DNA from: Xylophilus sp. Leaf220
GTDB taxonomy: Bacteria; Pseudomonadota; Gammaproteobacteria; Burkholderiales; Burkholderiaceae_C
NCBI RefSeq assembly: GCF_001421705.1
Contig: NZ_LMKO01000012.1
Span: 352,277 to 416,276 of the forward strand
Direction of reading: 5' to 3'
Length of the DNA stretch: 64,000 nucleotides
Each line of letters starts with the position of its first letter. The first letter of the stretch is position 1. This document shows positions 18,661 to 28,270 of this stretch, one piece after another. Under the pieces are notes generated by a model, which did not search any database, had not been told where the DNA came from, and was given only the letters and a program-made list of their open reading frames with translations. Both the position numbers and the translations under genes were made by a program.

Positions 18661-19410
18661 TCAGAGGCGCTGGCGGGCGGCTTCGTACAGGCAGACGCCG
18701 CTGGCGACCGAGACGTTCAGGCTCTCGACCGCGCCGCGCATCGGAATGCTGATCAGCTCGTCGCAGGTCTTGCGCGTCAGCTGGCGCATGCCGTCGCCCT
18801 CGGCGCCCAGCACCAGCGCCACCGGGCCCTTCAGGTCGACCTGGTAGAGCGTCTTGGGCGCATCGTCGCTGGTGCCGATGCACCAGATGCTGCGCTCCTT
18901 CAACTCGCCCAGGGTGCGGGCCAGGTTGGTCACCATGAAGTACGGCACCGTCTCGGCCGCGCCGCTGGCGACCTTGGCCACTGTGGCGTTGATGCCCACC
19001 GCATGGTCCTTGGGCGCGATCACCGCGTGGGCGCCGGCACCGTCGGCCACCCGCAGGCAGGCGCCGAGGTTGTGCGGATCGGTCACGCCGTCGAGCACCA
19101 GCAGCAGCGGGGGCTCGCCGGTGCCCGAGGCTTCCAATTGCTCCAGCAGCTCGTCGAGCGAATGGGCCTGCGGCAGCGTCTCGACTCGGGCGGCCACGCC
19201 CTGGTGGCCGTGGCTGCCGGCCAGCTTGGAGAGCCGGGCACCGTCGGCCTCTACCAGCCGGGCCCCGGCCTCGCGAGCCCGGTCCAGGAACTGGCGCATG
19301 CGGGCATCGCGGCGGGTGGGCTCGTAGTAGATCTCGAGGACGGATTTCGGCGCGGTCTTCAGGCGCACGCCGACGGCGTGGAAGCCGAAAAGCACTTTGG
19401 GGGAGGACAT
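18661..19410 (-). CDS. rlmB: 23S rRNA (guanosine2251-2'-O)-methyltransferase
   Basis: A 249-residue SPOUT-class methyltransferase that methylates the ribose of G2251 in 23S rRNA using SAM. The N-terminal substrate-binding domain starts [18 protein letters not shown]. The trefoil-knot catalytic domain shows [36 protein letters not shown] and [24 protein letters not shown]. Length matches RlmB (about 245). In many proteobacteria rlmB follows rnr; here no rnr is seen and rlmB is alone. Its 3' end touches the long inverted repeat, and it converges on the aldo/keto reductase gene. Confidence 0.95.
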   Translation of the reverse strand: MSSPKVLFGFHAVGVRLKTAPKSVLEIYYEPTRRDARMRQFLDRAREAGARLVEADGARLSKLAGSHGHQGVAARVETLPQAHSLDELLEQLEASGTGEPPLLLVLDGVTDPHNLGACLRVADGAGAHAVIAPKDHAVGINATVAKVASGAAETVPYFMVTNLARTLGELKERSIWCIGTSDDAPKTLYQVDLKGPVALVLGAEGDGMRQLTRKTCDELISIPMRGAVESLNVSVASGVCLYEAARQRL

Positions 19411-19469
19411 GCGGGGATTATCGCGGCCGTCCGGCAGCCCGGGCCACGAGATCGAACCGCAGACCGGAT

Positions 19470-19524
19470 GCTATCGAATCGATAGCTGTGGCCGGCGCCG
19501 CATGCCGGCCACAGCCCTTTTTTT
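19470..19524 (+). repeat. Composite palindromic repeat, copy 4 (best-formed copy)
   Basis: GCTAT (19470-19474), 7-base spacer, ATAGC (19482-19486), then a perfect second stem TGTGGCCGGC (19487-19496) / GCCGGCCACA (19504-19513), followed by GCCC and seven T (19518-19524). It is terminator-like for plus-strand transcription although both flanking genes are read on the minus strand. Confidence 0.8.
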
Positions 19525-19531
19525 CTCGAAA

Positions 19532-20224
<693 letters not shown>

Positions 20225-20236
20225 GAAAGGCCTTGT

Positions 20237-20887
20237 GTGGTGAATCGAAGAGACTTTAGCGCGTGTGCCCTGGCCTTGGCCGGTGCCGTGCTATCGGCAC
20301 CGCTGGCGGCGCAGACGGCATCCGGCGCGCGTCGGAAGCTGCTCGTGGTGGGCGATTCGCTCAGCGCCGAGTACGGCCTGGCCCGCGGTGCGGGCTGGGT
20401 GTCGCTGCTGGAGAAGCGCCTGGCCGAACAGAAGCTGGATGTGCAGGTGGTCAACGCCAGCATCAGCGGCGACACCACAGCCGGCGGCCGCTCGCGCCTG
20501 CCGGCGCTGCTGAAGCAGCACCGGCCCGATGTCGTCGTCGTGGAACTGGGCGGCAACGACGCCCTGCGCGGACTGCCCCTCGGCAACACCGAGGACAACC
20601 TGACGGCGATGACCAAGGCGGTGCAGGCTGCAGGCGCCAAGCCCTTGCTGGTCGGCATCCAGGTGCCACCGAACTACGGCACCGACTACATGCGGCGCTT
20701 TTCGGCCGTGTTCGAGAAGGTGGGCGCGGCCACCAAGAGCCCCGTCGTGCCCTTCTTCCTGCGCGGCGTGGCCGACGGTCCCGACGCGGCGGACATGTTC
20801 CAGGTCGACCGGATCCACCCGCTGGCCAAGGCCCATCCGCGCATGCTCGACAACGTCTGGCACGAAATCAGGAAGCTGGTCGGCTGA
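20237..20887 (+). CDS. tesA: TesA-like SGNH esterase / lysophospholipase
   Basis: A 216-residue SGNH hydrolase resembling E. coli TesA (thioesterase I, protease I, lysophospholipase L1). It has a signal peptide (RRDFSACALALAGAVLSAPLAAQ). The GDSL block is VVGDSLSAEYG with Ser41 as nucleophile. SGDTTAGG and GGNDALRG form the oxyanion region, and Asp191 and His194 lie in DRIHP. It therefore acts in the periplasm on acyl esters or thioesters. Translation starts at GTG 20237, with a second GTG directly after it. Only 12 bases separate this start from that of the divergent ybbA, so the promoter elements must lie inside the opposite coding sequences. Confidence 0.92.
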   Translation: MVNRRDFSACALALAGAVLSAPLAAQTASGARRKLLVVGDSLSAEYGLARGAGWVSLLEKRLAEQKLDVQVVNASISGDTTAGGRSRLPALLKQHRPDVVVVELGGNDALRGLPLGNTEDNLTAMTKAVQAAGAKPLLVGIQVPPNYGTDYMRRFSAVFEKVGAATKSPVVPFFLRGVADGPDAADMFQVDRIHPLAKAHPRMLDNVWHEIRKLVG

Positions 20888-20911
20888 CCGCGAGCGCCCG
20901 GCGCGGACGCA

Positions 20912-21100
20912 TCACTCCGGCTTGGCGGCGTCGCCCGCGCTGCCCGGCGCACCGGCCTCGGGGGTATCGTCCTGCAGGCCGTTGTCGTCCGGGCCGTCGG
21001 TGGTCTTGCGTTCGGCCTTGGCCTTCAGCTTGTCTTCCTTCTTGCGCTTCTTGGCCAGTTCCTTCTGGCGTTTCTCGTATCCGTAGTTGGGTGTAGCCAC
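20912..21100 (-). CDS. Small basic conserved protein of unknown function
   Basis: A 62-residue protein that begins with GTG at 21100, preceded by a ribosome-binding site GGAAGA. The N-terminal half is highly charged and helical (NYGYEKRQKELAKKRKKEDK, then LKAKAERK); the C-terminal half is acidic and Gly/Ala/Asp-rich. Short proteins with this N-terminus are, as far as I recall, widely kept in Burkholderiales without an assigned role. No signal or membrane segment is seen. The Lys/Arg-rich helix suggests RNA or nucleic acid binding, but this is inference. It lies between tesA (convergent) and the cystathionine beta-lyase-like gene. Confidence 0.65.
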   Translation of the reverse strand: MATPNYGYEKRQKELAKKRKKEDKLKAKAERKTTDGPDDNGLQDDTPEAGAPGSAGDAAKPE

Positions 21101-21189
21101 TCGTTCTTCCGTTTCTGTGCATCTGGTTTGCGATGCACTCAATGTATGCGAAAAGCCGCAGTGCCCAGCCCGCGCGTCCCGCAGGGACG

Positions 21190-22395
21190 CTACGCCGGTA
21201 CGGCCAGTGTAGCCAGGGCCTGTTCCAGGTCCGCCTGCAGGTCGCTCGCGCCTTCCAGGCCGATCGAGAAACGCACCAGGGTGCCGTCGTGCGGCCAGTC
21301 GGACACGCGGGCGTCGCGCATGGTGCGGATGTCGTAGGGCACGACCAGGCTGATCGGTCCGCCCCAGGAGTAGCCGATGCGGAACAGCCGCAGCGCGTCG
21401 CAGAAGCGGTGCACTTGGGCGCGCGAATGGCGGGCGTCGAACACCACCGAGAACAGGCCGGCCGCGCGGTCGCGGGCACCGCACAGCGCCTTCCAGTGGG
21501 CATGGCCCGGCGCACCGTCGAGCGCGGGGTGCAGCACCGTCGCGATCTCGGGACGGCCGGCACACCAGTTCGCCAGGGTGCGCGCGGCGGCGTCGTGGGC
21601 GTCGTAGCGCAGCGCCACGGTCGACAGCGAGCGCAGCAGCAGTTCCGCATCGTTGGCGCCCACGCCCAGGCCCAGGCGCATGTGGGTCATCTTCAGCCGC
21701 ATGTGCAGCGCCTCGTCGCGGGTCACGATGCTGCCCATCAGCACGTCGCCGCCGCCGCTCGGGTACTTGGTGAGTGCGTGGACCGACGCGTCCACCGCCA
21801 GGCCGTCGCCGTCGAGCTGGAACGGATCGAACGCCAGACCAGCGCCCCAGGTGTTATCGAGCACGCAGGTCACGCCCTGCGCGCGGCAGAGCCGCACCAG
21901 CGCGGGCAGGTCGGGGAATTCCATCGTGACCGAACCGGGCGCCTCCAGCCAAACCAGGCGGGTGTCGGCCGAAAGCTTGGCCGCCAGGTCGTCGGGACGC
22001 ATCGGGTCGTACAGCGTCCAGCGGATGCCGTAGGCCGCCAATTCGGCTTCGGCCAGCGATTTGTTGGGGCCGTAGGCGTTGTCCGGCAGCAGGACCTCGT
22101 CGCCGCTCTTGAGCAACGAGAGCGAAACGGTGGCGATGGCGGCCAGGCCGCTGGGCGCCAGCAGGCACTGCAGACCGCCTTCGAGCGTCGCCAGCCGCTC
22201 TTCCAGCAGGAAGGTGGTGGGGGTGCCGTGCAGGCCGTAGGTGTAGCCGGTCTTGTGCTTCCAGTCGCGGTCGTGCAGCGCCGCGACATCGGGAAAGAAG
22301 ACGGTGGAGGCCTTGAAGACGCCGGGCTGCGGCGCATCGAAGGTGTCGGGCGCCCGGTAAGGATGGTGGATGAGCTGGGTGGAGATGTCCGTCAT
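21190..22395 (-). CDS. metC: Cystathionine beta-lyase-like PLP enzyme
   Basis: A 401-residue fold-type I PLP enzyme of the Cys/Met metabolism family. The Schiff-base lysine is Lys210 in HALTKYPSGGGDVLMG. Other landmarks are YTYGLHGTPTTFLLEERLA and APSGLAAIA in the N-terminal part, and VRFSIGLEGASDLQADLEQAL at the end. The family cleaves cystathionine to homocysteine, pyruvate and ammonia. The start at 22395 (MTDISTQLIHHPYRAP) is the usual beginning; an earlier in-frame codon adds 17 unrelated residues. Related gamma-synthases and lyases cannot be fully excluded on sequence. It is followed on the same strand by the small basic protein gene. Confidence 0.85.
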   Translation of the reverse strand: MTDISTQLIHHPYRAPDTFDAPQPGVFKASTVFFPDVAALHDRDWKHKTGYTYGLHGTPTTFLLEERLATLEGGLQCLLAPSGLAAIATVSLSLLKSGDEVLLPDNAYGPNKSLAEAELAAYGIRWTLYDPMRPDDLAAKLSADTRLVWLEAPGSVTMEFPDLPALVRLCRAQGVTCVLDNTWGAGLAFDPFQLDGDGLAVDASVHALTKYPSGGGDVLMGSIVTRDEALHMRLKMTHMRLGLGVGANDAELLLRSLSTVALRYDAHDAAARTLANWCAGRPEIATVLHPALDGAPGHAHWKALCGARDRAAGLFSVVFDARHSRAQVHRFCDALRLFRIGYSWGGPISLVVPYDIRTMRDARVSDWPHDGTLVRFSIGLEGASDLQADLEQALATLAVPA

Positions 22396-22444
22396 GGCCC
22401 GATGGTAGCCATGCGGGCGCTGTCGTCGCCCATCCGCCGCCCAC

Positions 22445-22468
22445 AAAAAAGCCGGCGGACGCCGGCTT
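22445..22468 (-). terminator. Intrinsic terminator after the SWIB gene
   Basis: Arms AAGCCGGC (22449-22456) and GCCGGCTT (22461-22468) enclose a short loop. On the minus strand the stem runs into a block of six T (22450-22445). It lies 21 bases past the stop of the SWIB gene at 22490 and before the metC-like start. Confidence 0.8.
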
Positions 22469-22489
22469 CTGCGAGACCGCGGACGGTGC

Positions 22490-22834
22490 TCAGCTGACGT
22501 GCTTGCCGATCAGGGCGGCCAGCTCGAACATCGAGACCTGCGGCTTGCCGAAGATTTCCTTCAGCTTGTCGTCGGCGTTGATGTTGCGCTTGTTGGATGG
22601 GTCCTGCAGGTCGTGCTTCTTGATGTAGACCCACAGCTTGCTGACGATCTCGGTGCGTGGCAGCGGCGTGGTGCCGACAACGGCGGCCAGCGCCGGGCTG
22701 GGCGTCAGGGCCTTCATGAACGCGGGGTTGGGCGTGCGCTTCGCAGCTGGTGCCTTCTTCGCGGCGGGAGCAGCCTTGGCTGCAGCCGTTTTCTGGGCCG
22801 GTGCTTTTGCCGGCGCTTTTTTTGCAGTTGCCAT
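22490..22834 (-). CDS. SWIB/MDM2 domain protein with Lys/Ala/Pro-rich N-terminus
   Basis: A 114-residue protein. The first 35 residues are an AKKAPA-type Lys/Ala/Pro repeat resembling a histone H1 tail. The rest is a SWIB domain: LPRTEIVSKLWVYIKKHDLQDP, then NKRNINADDKLKEIFGK and SMFELAALIGKHV. SWIB domains are known from eukaryotic chromatin remodellers and from chlamydial proteins, and are also found fused or free in many proteobacteria. A basic tail plus SWIB suggests a small nucleoid-associated or DNA-topology factor, but no bacterial role is established. The start at 22834 has GGAAAATC just upstream. The gene ends in a clear intrinsic terminator and is monocistronic. Confidence 0.88.
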   Translation of the reverse strand: MATAKKAPAKAPAQKTAAAKAAPAAKKAPAAKRTPNPAFMKALTPSPALAAVVGTTPLPRTEIVSKLWVYIKKHDLQDPSNKRNINADDKLKEIFGKPQVSMFELAALIGKHVS

Positions 22835-23313
22835 GATCGATTTTCCTTGTGGAAGTTGGTTCTGTACCAGCGAAAGAACCTCGCTCCCACTGGCAATGCG
22901 CATGCTACTGGAGAAAAAACACGGTTCCAAGGGAATAAAGCAACTTTTCGTCTCTGGCGACAGAGGAGAAAGGACCGGCGGCCAAACCGGCAAAAGACCA
23001 TGCCGTTGCCAGCGCCTGCCCATGGCACGCCGAGTATCGATCGGTGGCGCGCCCACCATCCCGTCGGATTTCACCCACCGAAGAGCTTTTCGCATTAAGA
23101 AAAAACGGAGAGATTTGAACAAGCTTATTTTTTCACTCTAAGAAATCCTATTTCGCATGGAAGCATGCAACTCCTATCCTATTGATTTGAAAAGGAATAA
23201 TTTAATTCTTATATAAGACAAAAGACCTGAAATTAGTCTTCTACAAGTCTTAAATTCGTCCCATGGAAGCCGAACGCGCTTCCGGTCTTTTTCACAACCT
23301 TCAGGAGTGCCAC
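22835..23313. other. Long intergenic region between SWIB gene and aceA
   Basis: No gene was found in these 479 bases. The first half is of mixed composition and should hold the minus-strand promoter of the SWIB gene. From about 23085 to 23260 the DNA becomes strikingly A/T-rich compared with the rest of the window, with several A and T runs. It contains the aceA promoter candidate at 23187-23215 and may bind nucleoid proteins. Confidence 0.6.
23187..23215 (+). promoter_or_regulatory. Candidate sigma-70 promoter of aceA
   Basis: TTGAAA (23187-23192) is followed after exactly 17 bases by TATATA (23210-23215), which overlaps TATAAG (23212-23217). The predicted transcript would start near 23223 and carry about 90 leader bases before the aceA ATG. 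Only sequence resemblance supports it. Confidence 0.5.
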
Positions 23314-24633
<1,320 letters not shown>

Positions 24634-24675
24634 GCGGTCGGTCCACGCCGGCCCTGGCCGGCGTGCAGGTGGCGA

Positions 24676-24714
24676 GGAATGGGGCGCCGAATGCTAAAAT
24701 CGGCGCCCCATTCC
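24676..24714. promoter_or_regulatory. Perfect 15-base inverted repeat with a -10-like loop before thrS
   Basis: The arms GGAATGGGGCGCCGA (24676-24690) and TCGGCGCCCCATTCC (24700-24714) are exact reverse complements around the loop ATGCTAAAA. The loop plus the next base contains TGCTAAAAT (24692-24700), an extended -10 element. This is the likely thrS operon promoter, placed inside a palindrome that could be an operator. It may also act as an aceA 3' hairpin, though no T-run follows. Confidence 0.65.
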
Positions 24715-24743
24715 ATTGCAAGAGCGAGAAAGGCAATCTGGTT

Positions 24744-24785
24744 ATGACACCGCGAACTACGACGGAGACTTCCACCAGCCGCTAG
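24744..24785 (+). CDS. Threonine-rich leader peptide of the thrS operon
   Basis: A 13-residue reading frame, MTPRTTTETSTSR, in which six residues are threonine, including three in a row. ATG at 24744 is preceded by GAGAAAGG (24726-24733). The frame ends at TAG 24783-24785 inside a small palindrome (AGCCGC TA GCGGCT, 24777-24790). It is followed by antiterminator and terminator segments and then by thrS. The layout is that of ribosome-mediated attenuation: scarcity of charged threonyl-tRNA would stall the ribosome on the Thr codons and favour read-through into thrS. Nothing else about the peptide suggests a function of its own. Confidence 0.8.
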   Translation: MTPRTTTETSTSR

Positions 24786-24793
24786 CGGCTGTC

Positions 24794-24855
24794 GTTCGCG
24801 CCTGCCCGGGATTGCATCTGACCCACTGAAAGCGCGGACCTTCCGCGCTTTTTTT
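24794..24855 (+). promoter_or_regulatory. Transcription attenuator of thrS (antiterminator and intrinsic terminator)
   Basis: The terminator stem has arms AAAGCGCGGA (24829-24838) and TCCGCGCTTT (24842-24851) with a 3-base loop, and seven T follow (24849-24855). Upstream, GTTCGCGC (24794-24801) can pair with GCGCGGAC (24832-24839), eight pairs with one G-U, which would destroy the terminator. The two structures are mutually exclusive, as an attenuator requires. It ends 20 bases before the thrS ATG. Confidence 0.8.
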
Positions 24856-24875
24856 GTTTCTTTCCCGCATTCACC

Positions 24876-26783
24876 ATGATCCAGATCACGCTCCCCGACA
24901 ACTCCCAACGGCAGTTCCCCGGCCCGGTCACCGTGGCGGAAGTCGCCCAGTCCATCGGCCCCGGGCTGGCCAAGATGACCATCGCCGGCAAGGTCGACGG
25001 CACCCTGGTCGACGCCAGCGACGTCATCGACCACGACGCCCGGCTGCAAATCATCACGCCGCGCGACGACGAGGGCGTCGAGATCATCCGCCACTCCTCC
25101 GCCCACCTGGTCGGCCACGCGGTCAAGCAGTTGTATCCGACGGCGCGGATGGTCATCGGACCGGTGATCGAGGAAGGCTTCTACTACGACATCGCCTACG
25201 AGCGCCCCTTCACCCCGGACGATTTGGCGGCGATCGAGCAGCGGATGAAGGAACTGATCGCGCAGGACTATGAAGTTGTCAAGAAGATGACGCCGCGCGC
25301 CAAGGTGATCCGCGTCTTCGAGGAACGGGGCGAGGACTACAAGCTGCGCCTGATCGAGGACATGCCCGACGAGCAGGCGATGGGCCTGTACTACCACCAG
25401 GAATACGTGGACATGTGCCGGGGCCCGCACGTGCCCAATACCCGCTTCCTCAAGGTTTTCAAGCTGACCCGGGTGTCGGGCGCCTACTGGCGCGGCGACG
25501 CCAAGAACGAGCAACTGCAGCGCATCTACGGCACGGCCTGGGCCGACAAGAAGGACCTCGAGGCGTACATCAAGCGTATCGAGGAAGCCGAGAAGCGCGA
25601 CCACCGGCGCCTGGGGCGCGAGCTGGACCTGTTCCACATCGACGAGCACTCGCCGGGCACGGTGTTCTGGCATCCCAAGGGCTGGACCATCTGGCAGGAG
25701 GTGGAGCAGTACATGCGCAGCGTGTACCGCGACAACGGCTACCAGGAAGTGAAGGGTCCGCAGATTCTCGACAAGGGCCTGTGGGAGAAGACCGGGCACT
25801 GGGACAAGTACCGCGAGAACATGTTCACCACCGAGAGCGAAAAGCGCGACTATGCGCTCAAGCCGATGAACTGCCCCGGCCACATCCTGATCTTCAACCA
25901 GGGCGTCAAGAGCTACCGCGACCTGCCGCTGCGCTTCGGCGAGTTCGGCCAGTGCCACCGCAACGAGCCGACCGGCGGCCTGCACGGCATCATGCGGGTG
26001 CGGGCGTTCACCCAGGACGACGGCCACATCTTCTGCACCGAAGACCAGATCCAGGAAGAGTGCGCCGCCTTCACGACCCTGCTGCAGAAGGTCTACAAGG
26101 ACTTCGGCTTCACCGACATCATCTACAAGGTGGCGACACGGCCCGAAAAGCGCATCGGCTCCGAGGAAAGCTGGGACAAGGCGGAGCAGGCCCTGATGGA
26201 CAGCCTGCGCGCGTCGGGCTGCGATTTCCAGATCGCGGTCGGCGACGGCGCTTTCTACGGCCCCAAGCTCGAGTACACCTTGCGGGATGCGATCGGCCGC
26301 CACTGGCAGTGCGGCACCATCCAGGTCGATCCGTCGATGCCGGAACGCCTGGATGCCGAATATGTCGGCGAAGACGGCGCACGCCACCGCCCGATCATGC
26401 TGCACCGCGCGATCGTCGGCAGCCTGGAGCGCTTCATCGGGATGCTGATCGAGCACCATTCCGGCGCCATGCCCGCGTGGCTCGCGCCGGTTCAGGTGTC
26501 GATCCTCAACATCACCGACGGACAGGCCGATTACTGTCGCGAAATCGCCAAAACCCTGCAGCAACAGGGCCTGCGTGTCCAGCTGGATCTGCGCAACGAA
26601 AAGATAACGTATAAAATACGTGAGCACTCGTTGCAGAAGCTGCCGTATATCCTCGTCGTCGGCGACAAGGAAAAAGCGGCGGGAGCTGTTGCAGTACGCG
26701 CCCGGGGCAATACTGACCTCGGTGTGATGTCCCTAGATGCTTTCTCGCAACGCATCGCCAGCGACATCGCTCTCAAGACCTAG
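24876..26783 (+). CDS. thrS: Threonyl-tRNA synthetase
   Basis: A 635-residue class II synthetase that charges tRNA-Thr. In order: an N-terminal TGS domain (residues 1-60), the editing domain with the [11 protein letters not shown] metal motif, the catalytic core with [31 protein letters not shown] and TQDDGH, and the C-terminal anticodon-binding domain ([15 protein letters not shown]). Length matches E. coli ThrS (642). It is the first gene of thrS-infC-rpmI-rplT-pheS-pheT-ihfA-merR and is preceded by a threonine leader peptide with attenuator, so its transcription, and part of that of the downstream genes, should respond to threonyl-tRNA charging. Confidence 0.98.
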   Translation: MIQITLPDNSQRQFPGPVTVAEVAQSIGPGLAKMTIAGKVDGTLVDASDVIDHDARLQIITPRDDEGVEIIRHSSAHLVGHAVKQLYPTARMVIGPVIEEGFYYDIAYERPFTPDDLAAIEQRMKELIAQDYEVVKKMTPRAKVIRVFEERGEDYKLRLIEDMPDEQAMGLYYHQEYVDMCRGPHVPNTRFLKVFKLTRVSGAYWRGDAKNEQLQRIYGTAWADKKDLEAYIKRIEEAEKRDHRRLGRELDLFHIDEHSPGTVFWHPKGWTIWQEVEQYMRSVYRDNGYQEVKGPQILDKGLWEKTGHWDKYRENMFTTESEKRDYALKPMNCPGHILIFNQGVKSYRDLPLRFGEFGQCHRNEPTGGLHGIMRVRAFTQDDGHIFCTEDQIQEECAAFTTLLQKVYKDFGFTDIIYKVATRPEKRIGSEESWDKAEQALMDSLRASGCDFQIAVGDGAFYGPKLEYTLRDAIGRHWQCGTIQVDPSMPERLDAEYVGEDGARHRPIMLHRAIVGSLERFIGMLIEHHSGAMPAWLAPVQVSILNITDGQADYCREIAKTLQQQGLRVQLDLRNEKITYKIREHSLQKLPYILVVGDKEKAAGAVAVRARGNTDLGVMSLDAFSQRIASDIALKT

Positions 26784-26821
26784 CCTGAAACAGCTTGCTT
26801 GCGCGCCTACGCAGCGGATTT

Positions 26822-26838
26822 GCTACATATTTTGTAGC
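26822..26838. repeat. Short palindrome in the infC leader, possible repeat copy 10
   Basis: GCTAC (26822-26826), 7-base A/T spacer and GTAGC (26834-26838) match the first stem of the composite repeat family, including the 7-base spacing. No clear second stem follows. It forms a small hairpin between thrS and infC, 11 bases before the infC ribosome-binding site. Confidence 0.5.
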
Positions 26839-26861
26839 GCAAATTGACAAGGATCTGAGCC

Positions 26862-27452
26862 ATCGCTACTGAATTTCGTGATCGTCGTCACCGTGAGGAG
26901 CGCAAGCACCGCCTCAACCGTGAAATCATGGCGCCTGAAGTGCGCTTGTCCGGCCCTGAAAACGAGCCGCTCGGCATCGTAAGTCTGGCCGAAGCGCTGC
27001 GCATGGCGGGCGAAGCCGACGTGGACCTGGTGGAAATCGCCGCGACGGCGAACCCGCCGGTCTGCCGCCTGATGGACTACGGAAAGTTCAAGTACCAGGA
27101 GCAGAAGCGCGCGGCCGAGGCCAAGTCCAAGCAGACGGTCATCGAGATCAAGGAAGTCAAGTTCCGTCCCGGCACCGACGACGGCGACTACAACATCAAG
27201 ATGCGCAATATCCGGCGCTTCCTGGCGGACGGCGATAAGTGCAAGATCACCCTGCGGTTCCGCGGTCGCGAGATCACACACCAGGAAATCGGCATGGCGC
27301 TTCTGCAGCGCATCCGGGAAGAACTGGCCGACCTGATCGTGGTCGAGCAGTTTCCGAAGCTCGAAGGCCGGCAGATGATCATGATGATCGCGCCTGGCAA
27401 GAAGAAGGTGCCGGTCAAGGCGGCCGAACCGGCTGCCACCACGGTGGCCTGA
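26862..27452 (+). CDS. infC: Translation initiation factor IF-3 (ATC start codon)
   Basis: A 196-residue IF-3 that binds the 30S subunit, prevents premature 50S joining and discriminates against non-canonical start codons. The protein is placed to start at ATC 26862, with AAGGA (26849-26853) at proper distance, giving [18 protein letters not shown] before the conserved NREI. The first ATG (26928) would remove part of the N-terminal domain and has no good ribosome-binding site. A rare start codon here fits the known autoregulation of infC, where IF-3 rejects its own AUU start in E. coli. Landmarks are [27 protein letters not shown] and [17 protein letters not shown]. Confidence 0.95.
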   Translation: MATEFRDRRHREERKHRLNREIMAPEVRLSGPENEPLGIVSLAEALRMAGEADVDLVEIAATANPPVCRLMDYGKFKYQEQKRAAEAKSKQTVIEIKEVKFRPGTDDGDYNIKMRNIRRFLADGDKCKITLRFRGREITHQEIGMALLQRIREELADLIVVEQFPKLEGRQMIMMIAPGKKKVPVKAAEPAATTVA

Positions 27453-27505
27453 TCCGCGACGGTCGAGAAAAATGAAGAACGTGGCGGCGCGCAGGCGCTG
27501 CCGCT

Positions 27506-27597
27506 GCGAAGGGGCTCTGCCCTTTCGCCTGGACGGCGAGCGATCGCAGTCCGCACAAGTGGCTCGGGGCCAACAAGCCTGCGGATGGTTTCCGCAG
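27506..27597 (+). promoter_or_regulatory. Structured leader before rpmI-rplT
   Basis: The 176 bases between infC and rpmI hold two stems: GCGAAGGG (27506-27513) / CCCTTTCGC (27520-27528), with one bulge, and CTGCGGA (27579-27585) / TCCGCAG (27591-27597), perfect with a 5-base loop. In E. coli, L20 represses rpmI-rplT by binding RNA structures in this position. Whether these stems do the same is inference. Confidence 0.4.
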
Positions 27598-27628
27598 CGC
27601 CTCACGAGCACATATAAAGGAGCAGTCA

Positions 27629-27832
27629 ATGCCCAAAATGAAGACCAAGAGCAGTGCTAAAAAGCGCTTCCGAGTTCGTCCGGGTGGCACCGTCAAGCGC
27701 GGTCAAGCCTTCAAGCGTCACATCCTGACCAAGAAGACCACCAAGAACAAGCGCCACCTGCGCGGTTCAGTTGCGGTACACGAGACCAATATGGGTCATG
27801 TCGCGCAAATGCTGCCGTTTGCTGGCCTGTAA
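27629..27832 (+). CDS. rpmI: 50S ribosomal protein bL35
   Basis: A 67-residue basic ribosomal protein: [20 protein letters not shown], then a Lys/Arg-rich middle ([17 protein letters not shown]) and a C-terminal PFAGL. Length matches bL35 (about 65). A ribosome-binding site AAAGGAG lies before the ATG. It sits between infC and rplT, the universal order, and in E. coli is translationally repressed by L20 through the upstream leader. No anomalies. Confidence 0.98.
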   Translation: MPKMKTKSSAKKRFRVRPGGTVKRGQAFKRHILTKKTTKNKRHLRGSVAVHETNMGHVAQMLPFAGL

Positions 27833-27858
27833 TCAACTGACGAACAAGGAGTACTGAT

Positions 27859-28218
27859 ATGCCTCGCGTCAAACGTGGTGTTACCGCCCGCGCCCGCCAC
27901 AAGAAGGTCTTGGCACTTGCCAAGGGTTTCCGTGGTCGCCGCGGCAACGTCTTCCGCATCGCCAAGCAGGCGGTGATGAAAGCCGGGCAATATGCCTACC
28001 GTGACCGCCGCAACAAGAAGCGTGTGTTCCGCCGTCTGTGGATCGCCCGTATCAATGCGGCGTCGCGTGAACTGGGTCTGACCTACAGCCAGTTCGCCAA
28101 TGGCCTGAAGAAGGCTGCGATCGAAATCGACCGCAAGATGCTGGCCGATCTGGCCGTGCATGACAAGGCCGCTTTCGGCAGCATCGTGGAACAGGTCAAG
28201 GCCAAACTGGCAGCTTGA
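27859..28218 (+). CDS. rplT: 50S ribosomal protein bL20
   Basis: A 119-residue ribosomal protein needed for early 50S assembly. It starts [18 protein letters not shown] and continues [34 protein letters not shown], all canonical. The length equals that of the family. A ribosome-binding site AAGGAG precedes the ATG. It follows rpmI after 26 bases. In E. coli L20 is also the repressor of its own operon. Its stop codon overlaps an ATG that opens a 10-codon frame leading into the terminator before pheS. Confidence 0.98.
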   Translation: MPRVKRGVTARARHKKVLALAKGFRGRRGNVFRIAKQAVMKAGQYAYRDRRNKKRVFRRLWIARINAASRELGLTYSQFANGLKKAAIEIDRKMLADLAVHDKAAFGSIVEQVKAKLAA

Positions 28219-28232
28219 TGTTCGACGGCCTG

Positions 28233-28262
28233 TTGCTATCTTTTCGGTAGCAATAGGCGCTT
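28233..28262 (+). repeat. Composite palindromic repeat, copy 5
   Basis: GCTAT (28235-28239), 7-base spacer and GTAGC (28247-28251), extended by TT before and AA after into a 6-base stem. The following AATAGGC is shared with copy 6. The second stem is not clear; instead the pheS terminator hairpin follows at 28271. Confidence 0.55.
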
Positions 28263-28270
28263 TAGAAACA

